DNA of 64,000 nucleotides from Candidatus Contubernalis alkalaceticus (GTDB lineage Bacteria; Bacillota; Dethiobacteria; SKNC01), in assembly GCF_022558445.1 (NCBI RefSeq), contig NZ_CP054699.1, positions 2,992,001 through 3,056,000 of the forward strand, in the 5' to 3' direction. The first letter of the stretch is position 1; the number at the start of each line of letters is the position of its first letter. Below are positions 1 through 8,958 of this stretch, piece by piece. A program made the position numbers and the translations under genes. The notes beneath the pieces were generated by a model, which did not search any database, had not been told where the DNA came from, and saw only the letters and a list, made by a program, of their open reading frames with translations.

Positions 1-659
1 AATTTTTCCCCGTCATCTGCCAGTACCATAACCCGATCCCCCTCGTCGGTGGCCATCTCTCTTAGATAATCAATAGTTTTTTCTGGGCTCTTAAAGGGAA
101 TTAGATAGCGCAGCTCTTCACTAATAGGAAATATCTTCAATTCCCGTCCTTGTTCCTCCGTAATATAGTAACCGGTACAATCCTCCGTAGTAAGTCCTAC
201 CCCTTTAAAATGAGCATCATCTACAACCACATACTCAATTCCTGCCTCCGCAATGGGTTTAGCCAGATAAGGTTCCCAAATTCTTTCTGCCAGCCAAATC
301 CCCTTCACTTCTGTTCCCAGATGAAGCCTCACAAAGTCTGACATCTTCTTAATTTGACCCAGCTTATCCTCGTCAGGGATAATAGAGAGAATAGGTTCAA
401 AAAAACCTCCCCCCATTATTTCTACCTGTCCTCGGGCAGCCAGGTCACGAATTAGCTCTAAAAAGTTCGGCTTTTCTTTTAAGAACCATTCCAGCAGAAT
501 GCCCGTATAATGCAGGGTCACCTTAATTTCCGGATGCTGCCGAAGTTCCCTAATAAAGGGTTCGTAGGCCTTTTCAAAGGCCTCCTCAAAAACATGGGAC
601 AGATTTCCTACAGGCTGGTGATTGTGAAGGCCAAAAATAAAATTAATTTTTTTATCCAT
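1..659 (-). CDS. GH57 glycoside hydrolase (alpha-amylase/glucanotransferase-like), C-terminus outside window
   Basis: Reading the minus strand from ATG at 659 gives an open frame to the window edge (about 219 residues). It begins with a GLHNHQPVG motif, the first conserved region of family GH57, and contains a GIWLAERIWEP segment like the second. GH57 enzymes hydrolyse or transfer alpha-1,4-glucan chains in the cytoplasm. The gene starts only 5 bp after the galT stop codon, so the two form an operon that links galactose-1-phosphate use and alpha-glucan turnover. The catalytic acid region and C-terminal domain lie beyond position 1, so amylase, 4-alpha-glucanotransferase and alpha-galactosidase cannot be told apart. 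Confidence 0.85.
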   Translation of the reverse strand, partial: MDKKINFIFGLHNHQPVGNLSHVFEEAFEKAYEPFIRELRQHPEIKVTLHYTGILLEWFLKEKPNFLELIRDLAARGQVEIMGGGFFEPILSIIPDEDKLGQIKKMSDFVRLHLGTEVKGIWLAERIWEPYLAKPIAEAGIEYVVVDDAHFKGVGLTTEDCTGYYITEEQGRELKIFPISEELRYLIPFKSPEKTIDYLREMATDEGDRVMVLADDGEK

Positions 660-664
660 TGTCA

Positions 665-1666
665 TTAATGTCCTTTCCTCATAAATTCTGCCGAAGCCTC
701 TGGGTTGGAAATATTGATAAACATCCCTGCCCCCAATTCAAATCCGGCTGACGTAGTTAGCTTTGGTACCACTTCAAAGTGCCAGTGATAATCAGGAATT
801 TCCTTATAACCTGTGGGAGAGGTGTGCAGATAATAATTATAGGGAGGGTCATTTAAATATTCCCACAACCTGGAGAGCACTTCCTGTAGAATATCCGCCA
901 GGCTCTGCCTTTCCCCCATGGTTATTTCAGAAAAAGAAGATTGGTGCCGTTTGGGTATTATCCAGGTTTCAAAGGGAAGCCTGGCGGCGTAGGGGATAAA
1001 AGCTATAAAATCCTGGTTTTCCGTAATAATTCTGTCTTTTCTCTCCAGTTCCTCCTCTATAATATTACAGTAAACACAACGTTTTTCTTGAAAGTAATAT
1101 TTCCTGGCCTCCTCCATTTCCTGTTTTATAGAGGGAGGCAGGACAGGAAGAGCCATTAACTGGGAATGAGGGTGTTCTATGGAAGCACCTGCTTCTTTGC
1201 CGTGATTTCTAAAAATTTGAATATATTTTACATCGTTATTTTTTTCCAGTTCCAAAAACCTGTGATAATAACTGTCTATAATTTTTTTAACATGTTCTAC
1301 CGGCAATTTCCCAGGGCTATTGTTATGATCAGGGGTTTCAATAATCACCTCGTGGACTCCTTTAGCTCCCATGAATTCAAAAAGTCCCTGTTTCTCCCAT
1401 TGTTGATTCTCATTGAAAGAAAGAGCGGGAAATTTATTGGGGATTACCCGGACGTCCCAACCCGGTTCATCCGGAGCGGAGGTATTATTTCGAATGGCCA
1501 ACACCTCAGCAGGGGTCGTATGTTCACCACCGTAACAGAAGGGGCAGTTCTCTATTTTATCAATCTTCTTTGTTCTTTCCAGAGTGAAAGTTTCCGGCCG
1601 TTTTGCCCGTTCCGTAGCAATGATTACCCAGCTGCCCGAGACAATGTCCTTCCTTATTTCAGGCAT
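665..1666 (-). CDS. galT: galactose-1-phosphate uridylyltransferase
   Basis: 333 residues, normal length for class I GalT. It swaps galactose-1-phosphate with UDP-glucose in the Leloir pathway. Visible signatures are the opening MPEIRKDIVSGSWVIIATER, a zinc-type CPFC pair near residue 41, the active-site HPHSQ motif (middle His is the uridylylated nucleophile in the family), a second CVYC pair and HWHFEV near the C-terminus. ATG at 1666 has an AAGGAGGA ribosome binding site. It heads an operon with the GH57 gene 5 bp downstream. The broader HIT-like family also includes bacterial ADP-glucose phosphorylases, so a role in glycogen or storage-glucan recycling is possible. Confidence 0.93.
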   Translation of the reverse strand: MPEIRKDIVSGSWVIIATERAKRPETFTLERTKKIDKIENCPFCYGGEHTTPAEVLAIRNNTSAPDEPGWDVRVIPNKFPALSFNENQQWEKQGLFEFMGAKGVHEVIIETPDHNNSPGKLPVEHVKKIIDSYYHRFLELEKNNDVKYIQIFRNHGKEAGASIEHPHSQLMALPVLPPSIKQEMEEARKYYFQEKRCVYCNIIEEELERKDRIITENQDFIAFIPYAARLPFETWIIPKRHQSSFSEITMGERQSLADILQEVLSRLWEYLNDPPYNYYLHTSPTGYKEIPDYHWHFEVVPKLTTSAGFELGAGMFINISNPEASAEFMRKGH

Positions 1667-2103
1667 ATTGTTTCCTCCTTACGATGTATGCAGTTATAAT
1701 AATCCGGATAAACAGCCGCCCGATTCTCTCTTCTTCTATACATATACATAATAGTAAAAACTAAAAAAAATAACTCTTTTAAGCTGCCAAACTAATACAC
1801 AAAAAAATTGATAATAACAATATTATACCTTTAATCCCAATTTTTTAGTTGAAATTATAAATAAAATCAGGTTTATCTTCCCCTTTTCAACAATTTTTAT
1901 GCGACTGCCGCACCTTAGAAAGTAATTTACCCAACAAAAATAATTACTTCATTATTATAGAAAGAAGGAGAAAGATTGCAATTGGAATATTTATAAGTAA
2001 AATAAATTGCAATAATTCAAACATTGAAAAATAAAACAAGAATGTTTGGGTATAATACTAAATGTTATTTTATGAAAATGGAAAATTGTTGGAGGTTAAA
2101 AAC
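1667..2103. other. AT-rich divergent intergenic region
   Basis: 437 bp between galT (minus) and the DUF4912 gene (plus). It is very AT-rich. A TATAAT at 2051-2056 would put a transcript start about 40 nt before the GTG start at 2104, but the best -35-like TTGAAA (2024-2029) is 21 bp away, which is too far to be convincing. No coding remnant, repeat or hairpin was found. Confidence 0.4.
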
Positions 2104-2664
2104 GTGCACGAACTTTACAGAGATAATCTAAACGCTGGTTATCATCTGCCTCTACACTATGGAGAAGACCGTATGATTTTGATGCTGCGGGATCCTTACT
2201 GGTTATTCTCTTATTGGGAAATTACTGGAGGCACACAAAATTACTACCGTCAAAAATATCACCAGTCAGGATGGGACAACAGCACTCCCATAATTCGAGT
2301 ATACAGGTTTCCTGTAGGGTTAGAACCTTTAGACCAGCCGGAAATAACCTTTGATATTGAACTTTCACATAACATTAACAGCTGGCATATAAATGTAGGC
2401 ATGCCCAACCGGAGATACTACGCAGAAATAGGTAGGAAACTGCCAGGAGGGGAATATATTCCCATCCTCTGTTCTAATTCTGTTAATACCCCCCGGGATT
2501 CAGAAAGCGATATCATTGATGAAAAATGGCGCCTCTTCAGCCTGCAGCAGAGAATATACCGCAGAATGACCATGTATCACCTGAGCTCAGCTGAACTGCA
2601 GAGTAAGGGAATTGATCCGGAAGAGTTTGAAACCTGTAATGACTCCCACATTAAGATCATATAA
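2104..2664 (+). CDS. DUF4912 domain protein
   Basis: 186 residues with the hallmark LMLRDPYWLFSYWEIT, a strand-rich DUF4912 signature shared with carbohydrate-associated proteins. The frame is open from an ATG at 2062, but that codon has no ribosome binding site and lies only 6 bp after a TATAAT. GTG at 2104 (reading VHELYRDN) has GGAGG 8 nt upstream and is preferred. It precedes a GH57 branching-enzyme-like gene on the same strand, an arrangement that suggests a helper or glucan-binding role; this is inference. The biochemical function of DUF4912 is unknown to me. Confidence 0.85.
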   Translation: MHELYRDNLNAGYHLPLHYGEDRMILMLRDPYWLFSYWEITGGTQNYYRQKYHQSGWDNSTPIIRVYRFPVGLEPLDQPEITFDIELSHNINSWHINVGMPNRRYYAEIGRKLPGGEYIPILCSNSVNTPRDSESDIIDEKWRLFSLQQRIYRRMTMYHLSSAELQSKGIDPEEFETCNDSHIKII

Positions 2665-2748
2665 AAAGTAAAATTTCAAAATTAAACTTCGAGCAAGCCT
2701 GACAAAGCTAAAATGCAGGCTGGAAGTAAGCCGAAAGGACGTGTTTAT

Positions 2749-4380
2749 ATGCCCAAAGGATATCTTTGTCTGGTGCTGCATGCTCACCTGCCCTATGTCC
2801 GTCACCCGGAATATGAATATTCCCTAGAGGAAAAATGGCTTTATGAAGCCATTACTGAAACTTATTTGCCTTTAATTAAAGTCTTCGACAAACTAATCGA
2901 AGACCAGATTGATTTTAGGATTACCCTTTCCCTTTCTCCCACACTGGTTGGGATGCTCTCAGATGATTTCCTCCAAGAGAGATATGTCCGCCACCTGGAA
3001 AAGCTTATGGAGCTGGCAGAAAAAGAAGTACAGCGGACGAGGGATAAACCCTCTTTTCATCACCTGGCAAAGATGTATCAGGACCAGTTTTCTGAAAGTT
3101 ACTATTTATTTAAAGAACGTTACAATAAAAATTTGCTGCAGGCCTTCCGAAAGTTTCAAGATGCTGGTAAGGTAGAACTTATAACCTGTGCCGCTACCCA
3201 CGGATATTTCCCTCTGATTGGCCTGCAGAGAGAAAGTTTATATGCCCAGGTGGTTACCGCCGTGGACCAGCATACTAAAATCTTCGGAAAAGCCCCCAAG
3301 GGATTTTGGCTTCCTGAATGCGCCTACAACCCTGGGGATGAAGAAATACTGAGAGACTCAGGTATAAAATACTTTTTCACAGACTCTCACGGCGCAGCCT
3401 ATGCAACCCCCAAACCTAAATACGGTGTTTATACCCCTATTCTCACACCTTCAGATACTGCTGTATTTGCCCGTGACCCGGAATCAACCAAGCAGGTCTG
3501 GAGCCGAACTGAAGGGTACCCTGGGGACTATTACTATCGTGATTTTTACAGGGATATCGGTTACGATTTAGATTTCGATTATGTAAAACCTTACATTCAT
3601 CCAGACGGTATTCGCATCCATACAGGTATTAAATACTACCGTATTACCGGCAATACCGATCATAAAGAACCTTACAGTCCGGATATAGCCAGAGAAAAAA
3701 CAGCAGAACATGCAGGAAACTTTATGTTTAACCGGGAAAAACAGGTGGAATGGCTGTCCAGCCTGGTAGATCCGCCTCCCATTATTGTAGCTCCCTATGA
3801 TGCTGAACTATTCGGGCATTGGTGGTATGAAGGGCCCAGATGGCTTGATTACCTGATGAGAAAGATGGCTTATGATCAGGATACAGTAAAAAACATCACG
3901 CCCAGCGAATATCTTGAATTAAATCAAACTCTACAGATTTCTACTCCCTCTGCCTCCAGTTGGGGAAACAAAGGCTACCATGAAGTGTGGCTTAACCGAA
4001 CCAATGACTGGACCTACTCCCATCTTCATAAGGCGGGGGCGAGAATGGTTGAGCTGGCGGATCGTTTTCCTAACGCCGAAGGGAATCTAAAACAAGCTTT
4101 AAATCAGGCCGCCCGAGAGCTGCTGCTGGCTCAAAGCAGCGACTGGCAGTTTATTATGAACGCTGGAACTATGACTCAATATGCGGTAAACAGATTCAAA
4201 GACCATATCAGCCGCTTTACTAAGCTGTATGACGATATCTCTGAGAATCGAATAGACCCTGACTGGGTGAATCGGCTGTATGCTGCAGATAACATATTCC
4301 CCTGTCTTGACTATCGTATCTTCAGAAGTTTTGAAAACACAACTCTGGTGGAAAAGACAGCAGAACTATTGCGGGTATAG
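2749..4380 (+). CDS. GH57/DUF1957 1,4-alpha-glucan branching-type enzyme
   Basis: 543 residues from ATG at 2749 (AAAGGA about 8 nt upstream; the in-frame ATG at 2713 has no good site). The protein opens with LVLHAHLPYVRHPE, carries GFWLPECAYNPG (with the Glu expected to be the nucleophile in this family) and APYDAELFGHWWYEGP (with the acid/base Asp), followed by the DUF1957 helical C-terminal half. Characterised relatives (Thermus and Thermococcus GH57 branching enzymes) cut alpha-1,4 chains and re-attach them as alpha-1,6 branches. Together with the GT4 glucan synthase and other GH57 gene nearby it supports synthesis of a glycogen-like store. It converges on the gene at 4651 across a shared terminator. 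Confidence 0.92.
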   Translation: MPKGYLCLVLHAHLPYVRHPEYEYSLEEKWLYEAITETYLPLIKVFDKLIEDQIDFRITLSLSPTLVGMLSDDFLQERYVRHLEKLMELAEKEVQRTRDKPSFHHLAKMYQDQFSESYYLFKERYNKNLLQAFRKFQDAGKVELITCAATHGYFPLIGLQRESLYAQVVTAVDQHTKIFGKAPKGFWLPECAYNPGDEEILRDSGIKYFFTDSHGAAYATPKPKYGVYTPILTPSDTAVFARDPESTKQVWSRTEGYPGDYYYRDFYRDIGYDLDFDYVKPYIHPDGIRIHTGIKYYRITGNTDHKEPYSPDIAREKTAEHAGNFMFNREKQVEWLSSLVDPPPIIVAPYDAELFGHWWYEGPRWLDYLMRKMAYDQDTVKNITPSEYLELNQTLQISTPSASSWGNKGYHEVWLNRTNDWTYSHLHKAGARMVELADRFPNAEGNLKQALNQAARELLLAQSSDWQFIMNAGTMTQYAVNRFKDHISRFTKLYDDISENRIDPDWVNRLYAADNIFPCLDYRIFRSFENTTLVEKTAELLRV

Positions 4381-4393
4381 TTTTTAAAAATGA

Positions 4394-4500
4394 AGTGAAC
4401 TCGTTTCAGCAAGCTTTAAAATCGGGGAAGCAGGTGGAGACTCTACTCCATCTAATTAACAGCCCCACCTACGCTAACGCTTAGAGGTGGGGATCTTATT
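4394..4500 (+). repeat. three-hairpin intergenic repeat, copy 1
   Basis: About 107 bp beginning AGTGAACTCGTTTCAGC and ending GGTGGGGATCTTATT. Three consecutive inverted repeats can be drawn: GTTTCAGC/GCTGAAAC-like, CAGGTGGAG/CTCCACCTG-like and CCCCACCT/AGGTGGGG. The same unit recurs at 8725-8829 (minus), 40642-40748, 48945-49051 (minus) and 62702-62810. No open reading frame accompanies it. It resembles palindromic ends of IS200/IS605-type elements, or a non-autonomous derivative, but no transposase or TnpB gene is adjacent. Confidence 0.9.
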
Positions 4501-4559
4501 AAAATGAAATAGAATAAATGATATGATATGAAAATGAAATAAAATGAATTTAATAATTA

Positions 4560-4599
4560 GGGACTAAAAAGGGAAGCTTTAGCTTCCCTTTTTAGTCCC
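4560..4599. terminator. bidirectional intrinsic terminator
   Basis: Perfect 18-bp inverted repeat: the arms GGGACTAAAAAGGGAAGC and GCTTCCCTTTTTAGTCCC flank a TTTA loop. It lies between the convergent genes ending at 4380 (plus) and 4651 (minus). Confidence 0.85.
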
Positions 4600-4650
4600 C
4601 TGTTTTACTGTTTATGTGTTCTCCTTATTATTTGTTCTCCATTTACCTTT

Positions 4651-7113
4651 TTATGTGCTCTCCCTTTGTATCTCTTGAATTTTTCCCACATAGGTATCAG
4701 TTAGAACCTCTGATTTTTCTTCACTAATGCCTTCTCCAAAAACTTGATATAAAGGCTCCTCAGGATCTGGAAGCACCAGGACCCAACCTTCAGGATGGTG
4801 AATCTTCACTCCATCAATCAATTCTACCTCTTTTCCACGATTTTCTTCAATTAACTTCCTCATTACCTTGCCCTTAACTCCCCAGGGGCAGCTGGTTTTT
4901 TTATGAGAAAGATGAGAATCAGGTAACTGGCTGACAAGTTGTGAAAAAGATACCCCTTCCTGACTCATAAATTCTAAAATCTTCACCAGAGAGGCAGGAG
5001 CGTTATACTGAAGTGTAAACTGCAGGTGAAGATCCTTTTCATGAAGCTGCTCCATAAAATGCCTGGGAGAGGTTTTTGTCCGTAACACTTTCCCATTGAA
5101 ATCCTCGGCCATCTTTTCAATAACTCCAGAGACAGTAACCGGTACAGCTACCACTCCACCATTTCTGCCTTTAAACAACATATAAGAGATTAAGGCGGTG
5201 AAATAATCTCCGGTAACTATCCTCCCCTTATCATCCATTAAAGATAATGTTTCTCCAGTAACATCCATGAATACAGCCATGTCAGTGTTGGCCTTTTTCA
5301 TCTTTTCTAGAATATCTTTCCTTTCCCCCTTTAGTAGAGACAGAGAATAAGGCTCATCATTTTCAAAGGGTTGATAGACAGCTGTGTCTACTGCCAGTTC
5401 ACTTAAAATTGGTGAAATAACCGAGTACACCAGGGGTTCTGGTTTAACCAGCAGAGTTCGCAGGGAATTTCTAATAATAACCTCTTGATCAATGTTTGCC
5501 AAAACATTTTCCCGGTATGTTTCCTCAAAACCTGCTTGAATTTCCATATCTCCAGTATCACTGCCGGGCATCCTTTTAAAGTCCTGGCTGTGATAAGACT
5601 GTTCAATCTTCTTTTCCAGCCCCTTGGGAATATTTAAACCTAAATCATCAAAAAGTTGGATATATACTTCCCCCTTCTCCCGGGGTGACCGATGGATATG
5701 AACTCCTCCCTTTGCCTTCTTTTCCTTAACAGAAAGCCTGGCCATAGGAGTTAAAAGATCGCCCAAATCTATAACTTCTGCGCCGGAGGCCATGAGTCCT
5801 GAAGCCACAGCGTGCTTCAACAGTCGGGATGCTTTCCAATCGTCTGAACTCAGGGTTACCACTGCCCCCTCCTTTAAAAGAACTCCAAATATATTTCCAA
5901 CGGCCGCCGCCAGTTCGGGAGTAATTTCCAAATTTGCTTCTCCCCGAATCCCATTACTGCCAAAAAGGTTCTTTGAAACCCCCTGACCCCATATAAGGCT
6001 GTTGTACAGGGTTAAACCAGTTTCCACCGTTTTTTGGGGCCAAACTTTCACTCCGGGCTTGATCTGGCTGTGCTTTTCCAATGTACTTCCTTCTCCGATG
6101 ACTGCCCCTTCAAAAATTTGTACTCCTTCCTTTACATGAACCTGGCTTGAGACCACCGCTCCCCGAAGGGCAGATTTTTTCCCCAAATAACTATTCTGCC
6201 AGCAGACACTGCGTTTAATAGATGATTCCTTTTCAATGGTGGTTCCCATACCAATAACGGAATACTCTTTTACTTCGGCTCCGGGACCAATTATACATCC
6301 ATCACCAATGACAACCGGCGGGACCAGATCAGCCTCCGGGGATATTTTTGCCCCGGAACCAACCCAAACCCCTTTTTTCTGTTCTGTTCCATCAATCTCC
6401 AGGGTTACCATACCCTCCAGCACATCAAAATGTGCATGAAGATACTGCCGGAGGTTGCCCACATCACACCAGTAACCCGGAGCTATATAACCATAGAGGG
6501 GATCCTTATTCTCTAATAATTTAGGAAAGAGGTCCTTACTAAAATCAAATTTTACTCCCGGTTCAAAATAATCCAATACCTCCGGTTCCAAAATATAAAT
6601 CCCTGTGTTTACAGTATCACTGAAAACTTCACCCCAGCTGGGCTTTTCTAAAAACTGAGATATCCTTCCGTCCTTTTCAGTGATTACTACTCCATATTCC
6701 AGGGGTGTCTCTACGGAGGTAAGCACAATAGTTGCCATAGATCCTTTTTCCTGGTGGAATTTTACTGCTCTGGTCAGATCAATATCAGTTAAAGCATCTC
6801 CACTGATTACAAGAAAAGTTTCGTCTAAAAAAGATGAAGCATTCTTAACACTACCTGCTGTGCCCAGGGGAATTTCTTCAACAAAATACTGTAAATTAAC
6901 TCCCCAACCGGTACCATCCTGGAAAAAATCTTTAATAGCTTCCGGCATATACTGAAGTGTGACGGCTATATCCTGGAAATCATGCTTTTTTAACAGCCTG
7001 ATTATATGCTCCATCATGGGTTTGTTCATAATAGGAACCATGGGTTTAGGACGGTCACAGGTTAGTGGTCTAAGCCTGGCTCCTTCCCCCCCAGCCATTA
7101 TTACAGCTTTCAA
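4651..7113 (-). CDS. nucleotidyltransferase / left-handed beta-helix / phosphomannomutase-like fusion
   Basis: 820 residues from TTG at 7113 (AAAGGGA upstream). Residues 1-230 are a sugar-phosphate nucleotidyltransferase ([13 protein letters not shown], then [16 protein letters not shown]). Residues about 250-375 are hexapeptide repeats, and about 380-800 resemble phosphohexomutase domains. This three-part architecture is annotated mannose-1-phosphate guanylyltransferase/phosphomannomutase in cyanobacteria and Firmicutes; the sugar cannot be fixed from sequence. The mutase phosphoserine loop, normally TASHNP, reads [10 protein letters not shown], so the mutase half may be inactive or regulatory. 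It lies between glucan genes, suggesting glucose-1-phosphate handling or exopolysaccharide precursor supply. Confidence 0.85.
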   Translation of the reverse strand: MKAVIMAGGEGARLRPLTCDRPKPMVPIMNKPMMEHIIRLLKKHDFQDIAVTLQYMPEAIKDFFQDGTGWGVNLQYFVEEIPLGTAGSVKNASSFLDETFLVISGDALTDIDLTRAVKFHQEKGSMATIVLTSVETPLEYGVVITEKDGRISQFLEKPSWGEVFSDTVNTGIYILEPEVLDYFEPGVKFDFSKDLFPKLLENKDPLYGYIAPGYWCDVGNLRQYLHAHFDVLEGMVTLEIDGTEQKKGVWVGSGAKISPEADLVPPVVIGDGCIIGPGAEVKEYSVIGMGTTIEKESSIKRSVCWQNSYLGKKSALRGAVVSSQVHVKEGVQIFEGAVIGEGSTLEKHSQIKPGVKVWPQKTVETGLTLYNSLIWGQGVSKNLFGSNGIRGEANLEITPELAAAVGNIFGVLLKEGAVVTLSSDDWKASRLLKHAVASGLMASGAEVIDLGDLLTPMARLSVKEKKAKGGVHIHRSPREKGEVYIQLFDDLGLNIPKGLEKKIEQSYHSQDFKRMPGSDTGDMEIQAGFEETYRENVLANIDQEVIIRNSLRTLLVKPEPLVYSVISPILSELAVDTAVYQPFENDEPYSLSLLKGERKDILEKMKKANTDMAVFMDVTGETLSLMDDKGRIVTGDYFTALISYMLFKGRNGGVVAVPVTVSGVIEKMAEDFNGKVLRTKTSPRHFMEQLHEKDLHLQFTLQYNAPASLVKILEFMSQEGVSFSQLVSQLPDSHLSHKKTSCPWGVKGKVMRKLIEENRGKEVELIDGVKIHHPEGWVLVLPDPEEPLYQVFGEGISEEKSEVLTDTYVGKIQEIQREST

Positions 7114-7206
7114 AAAATCATCCCTTTCTTTTTCCGTTGTTTACTTAAAACTATTATTTCCATTAAAGCCGGCCTTAAAACTTTGAAAAAAGTGCCATAT
7201 TCTTAA

Positions 7207-7262
7207 AAGTCATAAAAATAATCCCCGGCAATATTTCTCTCCAGGGGTTATTTTTATGACTT
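7207..7262 (-). terminator. intrinsic terminator of the GT4 gene
   Basis: Inverted repeat with arms AAGTCATAAAAATAA and TTATTTTTATGACTT extended by CCCC/GGGG, about 100 bp past the stop codon at 7359 on the minus strand. Confidence 0.75.
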
Positions 7263-7358
7263 TATGCTGACAATTTCATCAGCATTTGATAAACTGCAGA
7301 CTAAAATTACTTGGGTTTATTTTACTAAATTCATAATTAATCTGCATTATCTAAAAAC

Positions 7359-8669
7359 TTAATGTTTTCTCAAATTTAAACCCGGAGGACTTGCGTGTAC
7401 AGCATATTCTTCCTGCTTCCCCTGCTGAATGCTTAAGGATTGCAGCATAGTTTTGTATAGCTCTTCGTTTTCAGCGCTCCAGGGGCTTTGACGGTAATAG
7501 TCTAGAACTTCCTCATATACCGTAACAGTTTTTCGCGCAATTCCCATCCAACTAAAATGATCCGTAACCTTTCGGTATGCTGTTTGACTGAGCCGTTTGG
7601 CTGTCTTCTCATCCATAAGAACCTTTAAAATATTATCTGCCAGGGAGATGGGGTTCTCTACAAAAGCCTTCAGACCATCCACGTTGTGTTCAATAATTTC
7701 GGAAAGACCCCCTGTGTCTGATACTATTACAGGAGTTCGGGTAGCCATCCCCTCTAAAGCCACAATACCGAAGGGTTCATACAGACTGGGGAAAACGGCT
7801 GCATCCGAAGAAGCATACAGTAAATTGCGGGTATCGTCATCCACATAACCTGTAAAAATCACCCGTTCCGCGATACCCAGATCCAGAGCTTTATTCCTTA
7901 AATCATTCATCATAGGACCCTTTCCGGCAATCACAAATTTGGTCTTAGGATGATAGTTCAAGATTTGAGGTGCTGCCTCCAACAGAACCTGAACTCCCTT
8001 TTCCTTTACCAATCTTCCCACAAAGAATACTATCTTTTCTTCAGGGGAGGCAAACTGATTTCTGAAAGATTTGACTGCCTCTTTAGATACATTGGCCTGA
8101 TAGTTTTCTATGTCCACTCCATTATATATTACAGAAATTTTATCCTTGGGCAGGCCAAAAATATTCTTTAATTCTTTTTCCATATAGCTGCTGCAGCATA
8201 TTACCTTCCAGGCTTCAAAGCCAAGCCACCATTCTACATCACTAATATATCTCTGATCATCATTATGGAGGCCGTTGTTCCTGCCGTACTCTGTTGCATG
8301 TATGGTTGCAATCAAAGGCACCTTATAAATATGTTTTAAAGCTCTTCCGGCATAGGCTACCAGCCAGTCATGAGCGTGAACCAGGTCATACTGCTCTGTG
8401 TTGAATAGGGATACAGCTACTTCAAGCATGGATATGTTCAGCTGAATAATCCAGGGGATAAAATGGGGAGTTGTTAGATCGTAGGGAGTCACCCGGTGTA
8501 CCGTAATTCCTTTGACTTTTTCCACCGAGGGCAGTTGGTGGTCTCCCACCGTAATCAAATCAACTTCCTGCCCGGTCTCAACCAGTGCGGAAGTAAGGTC
8601 GTAAACATGTTGGGCCAGACCTCCAACAGATTTTGGAGGGTATTCCCAGGAGAACATCATTATTCTCAC
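7359..8669 (-). CDS. GT4 glycosyltransferase, glycogen-synthase-like
   Basis: About 436 residues. The N-terminus reads FSWEYPPKSVGGLAQHV, the glycogen-synthase/GT4 signature for the glycine-rich acceptor loop. The C-terminal GT-B half has FVGRLVKEKGV and EPFGIVALEGMATRTPVIV, the E-x7-E nucleotide-sugar site. It transfers glucose from a nucleotide sugar or maltose-1-phosphate-type donor onto an alpha-glucan. GTG at 8669 lies 6 nt after GAGGTG; the in-frame GTG at 8678 overlaps that site and is less likely. The gene is monocistronic and ends in a strong terminator. GlgA and GlgM-type activities cannot be separated here. Confidence 0.85.
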   Translation of the reverse strand: MRIMMFSWEYPPKSVGGLAQHVYDLTSALVETGQEVDLITVGDHQLPSVEKVKGITVHRVTPYDLTTPHFIPWIIQLNISMLEVAVSLFNTEQYDLVHAHDWLVAYAGRALKHIYKVPLIATIHATEYGRNNGLHNDDQRYISDVEWWLGFEAWKVICCSSYMEKELKNIFGLPKDKISVIYNGVDIENYQANVSKEAVKSFRNQFASPEEKIVFFVGRLVKEKGVQVLLEAAPQILNYHPKTKFVIAGKGPMMNDLRNKALDLGIAERVIFTGYVDDDTRNLLYASSDAAVFPSLYEPFGIVALEGMATRTPVIVSDTGGLSEIIEHNVDGLKAFVENPISLADNILKVLMDEKTAKRLSQTAYRKVTDHFSWMGIARKTVTVYEEVLDYYRQSPWSAENEELYKTMLQSLSIQQGKQEEYAVHASPPGLNLRKH

Positions 8670-8724
8670 ACTTTTCACCTCATATTTACTTTTTTTACGT
8701 TCTTTTATTTCTTTTTTTTAGGGC

Positions 8725-8829
8725 ATAAGACCCCACCTCTAAGCGATAGCGTAGGTGGGGCTTTGAATCAGGTGGAGTAGAGTCTCCACCTGATTCCCCG
8801 ATGTTTCAGCTTGCTGAAACGAGTTCACT
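8725..8829 (-). repeat. three-hairpin intergenic repeat, copy 2
   Basis: Reverse-oriented copy of the element at 4394-4500. Its first hairpin is perfect (GTTTCAGC-AA-GCTGAAAC on the minus strand) and so is the second (AATCAGGTGGAG / CTCCACCTGATT). It lies just upstream of the GT4 gene. Confidence 0.9.
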
Positions 8830-8958
8830 TTGACTTTTTTATTATAACCAAGTTAACCCAAACTTATATCATTTGAAGAAATAACTTTAAATTAAAATTA
8901 AAATTAAAAAAAAGTTGCCAGGGGGAAGGTTCTTCTGACAACCAAATAAATGGTATTT

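Noticed and set aside
1166-1699. 177-codon open frame on the plus strand
   Set aside because: It is antisense to the clear galT gene and has no family features.
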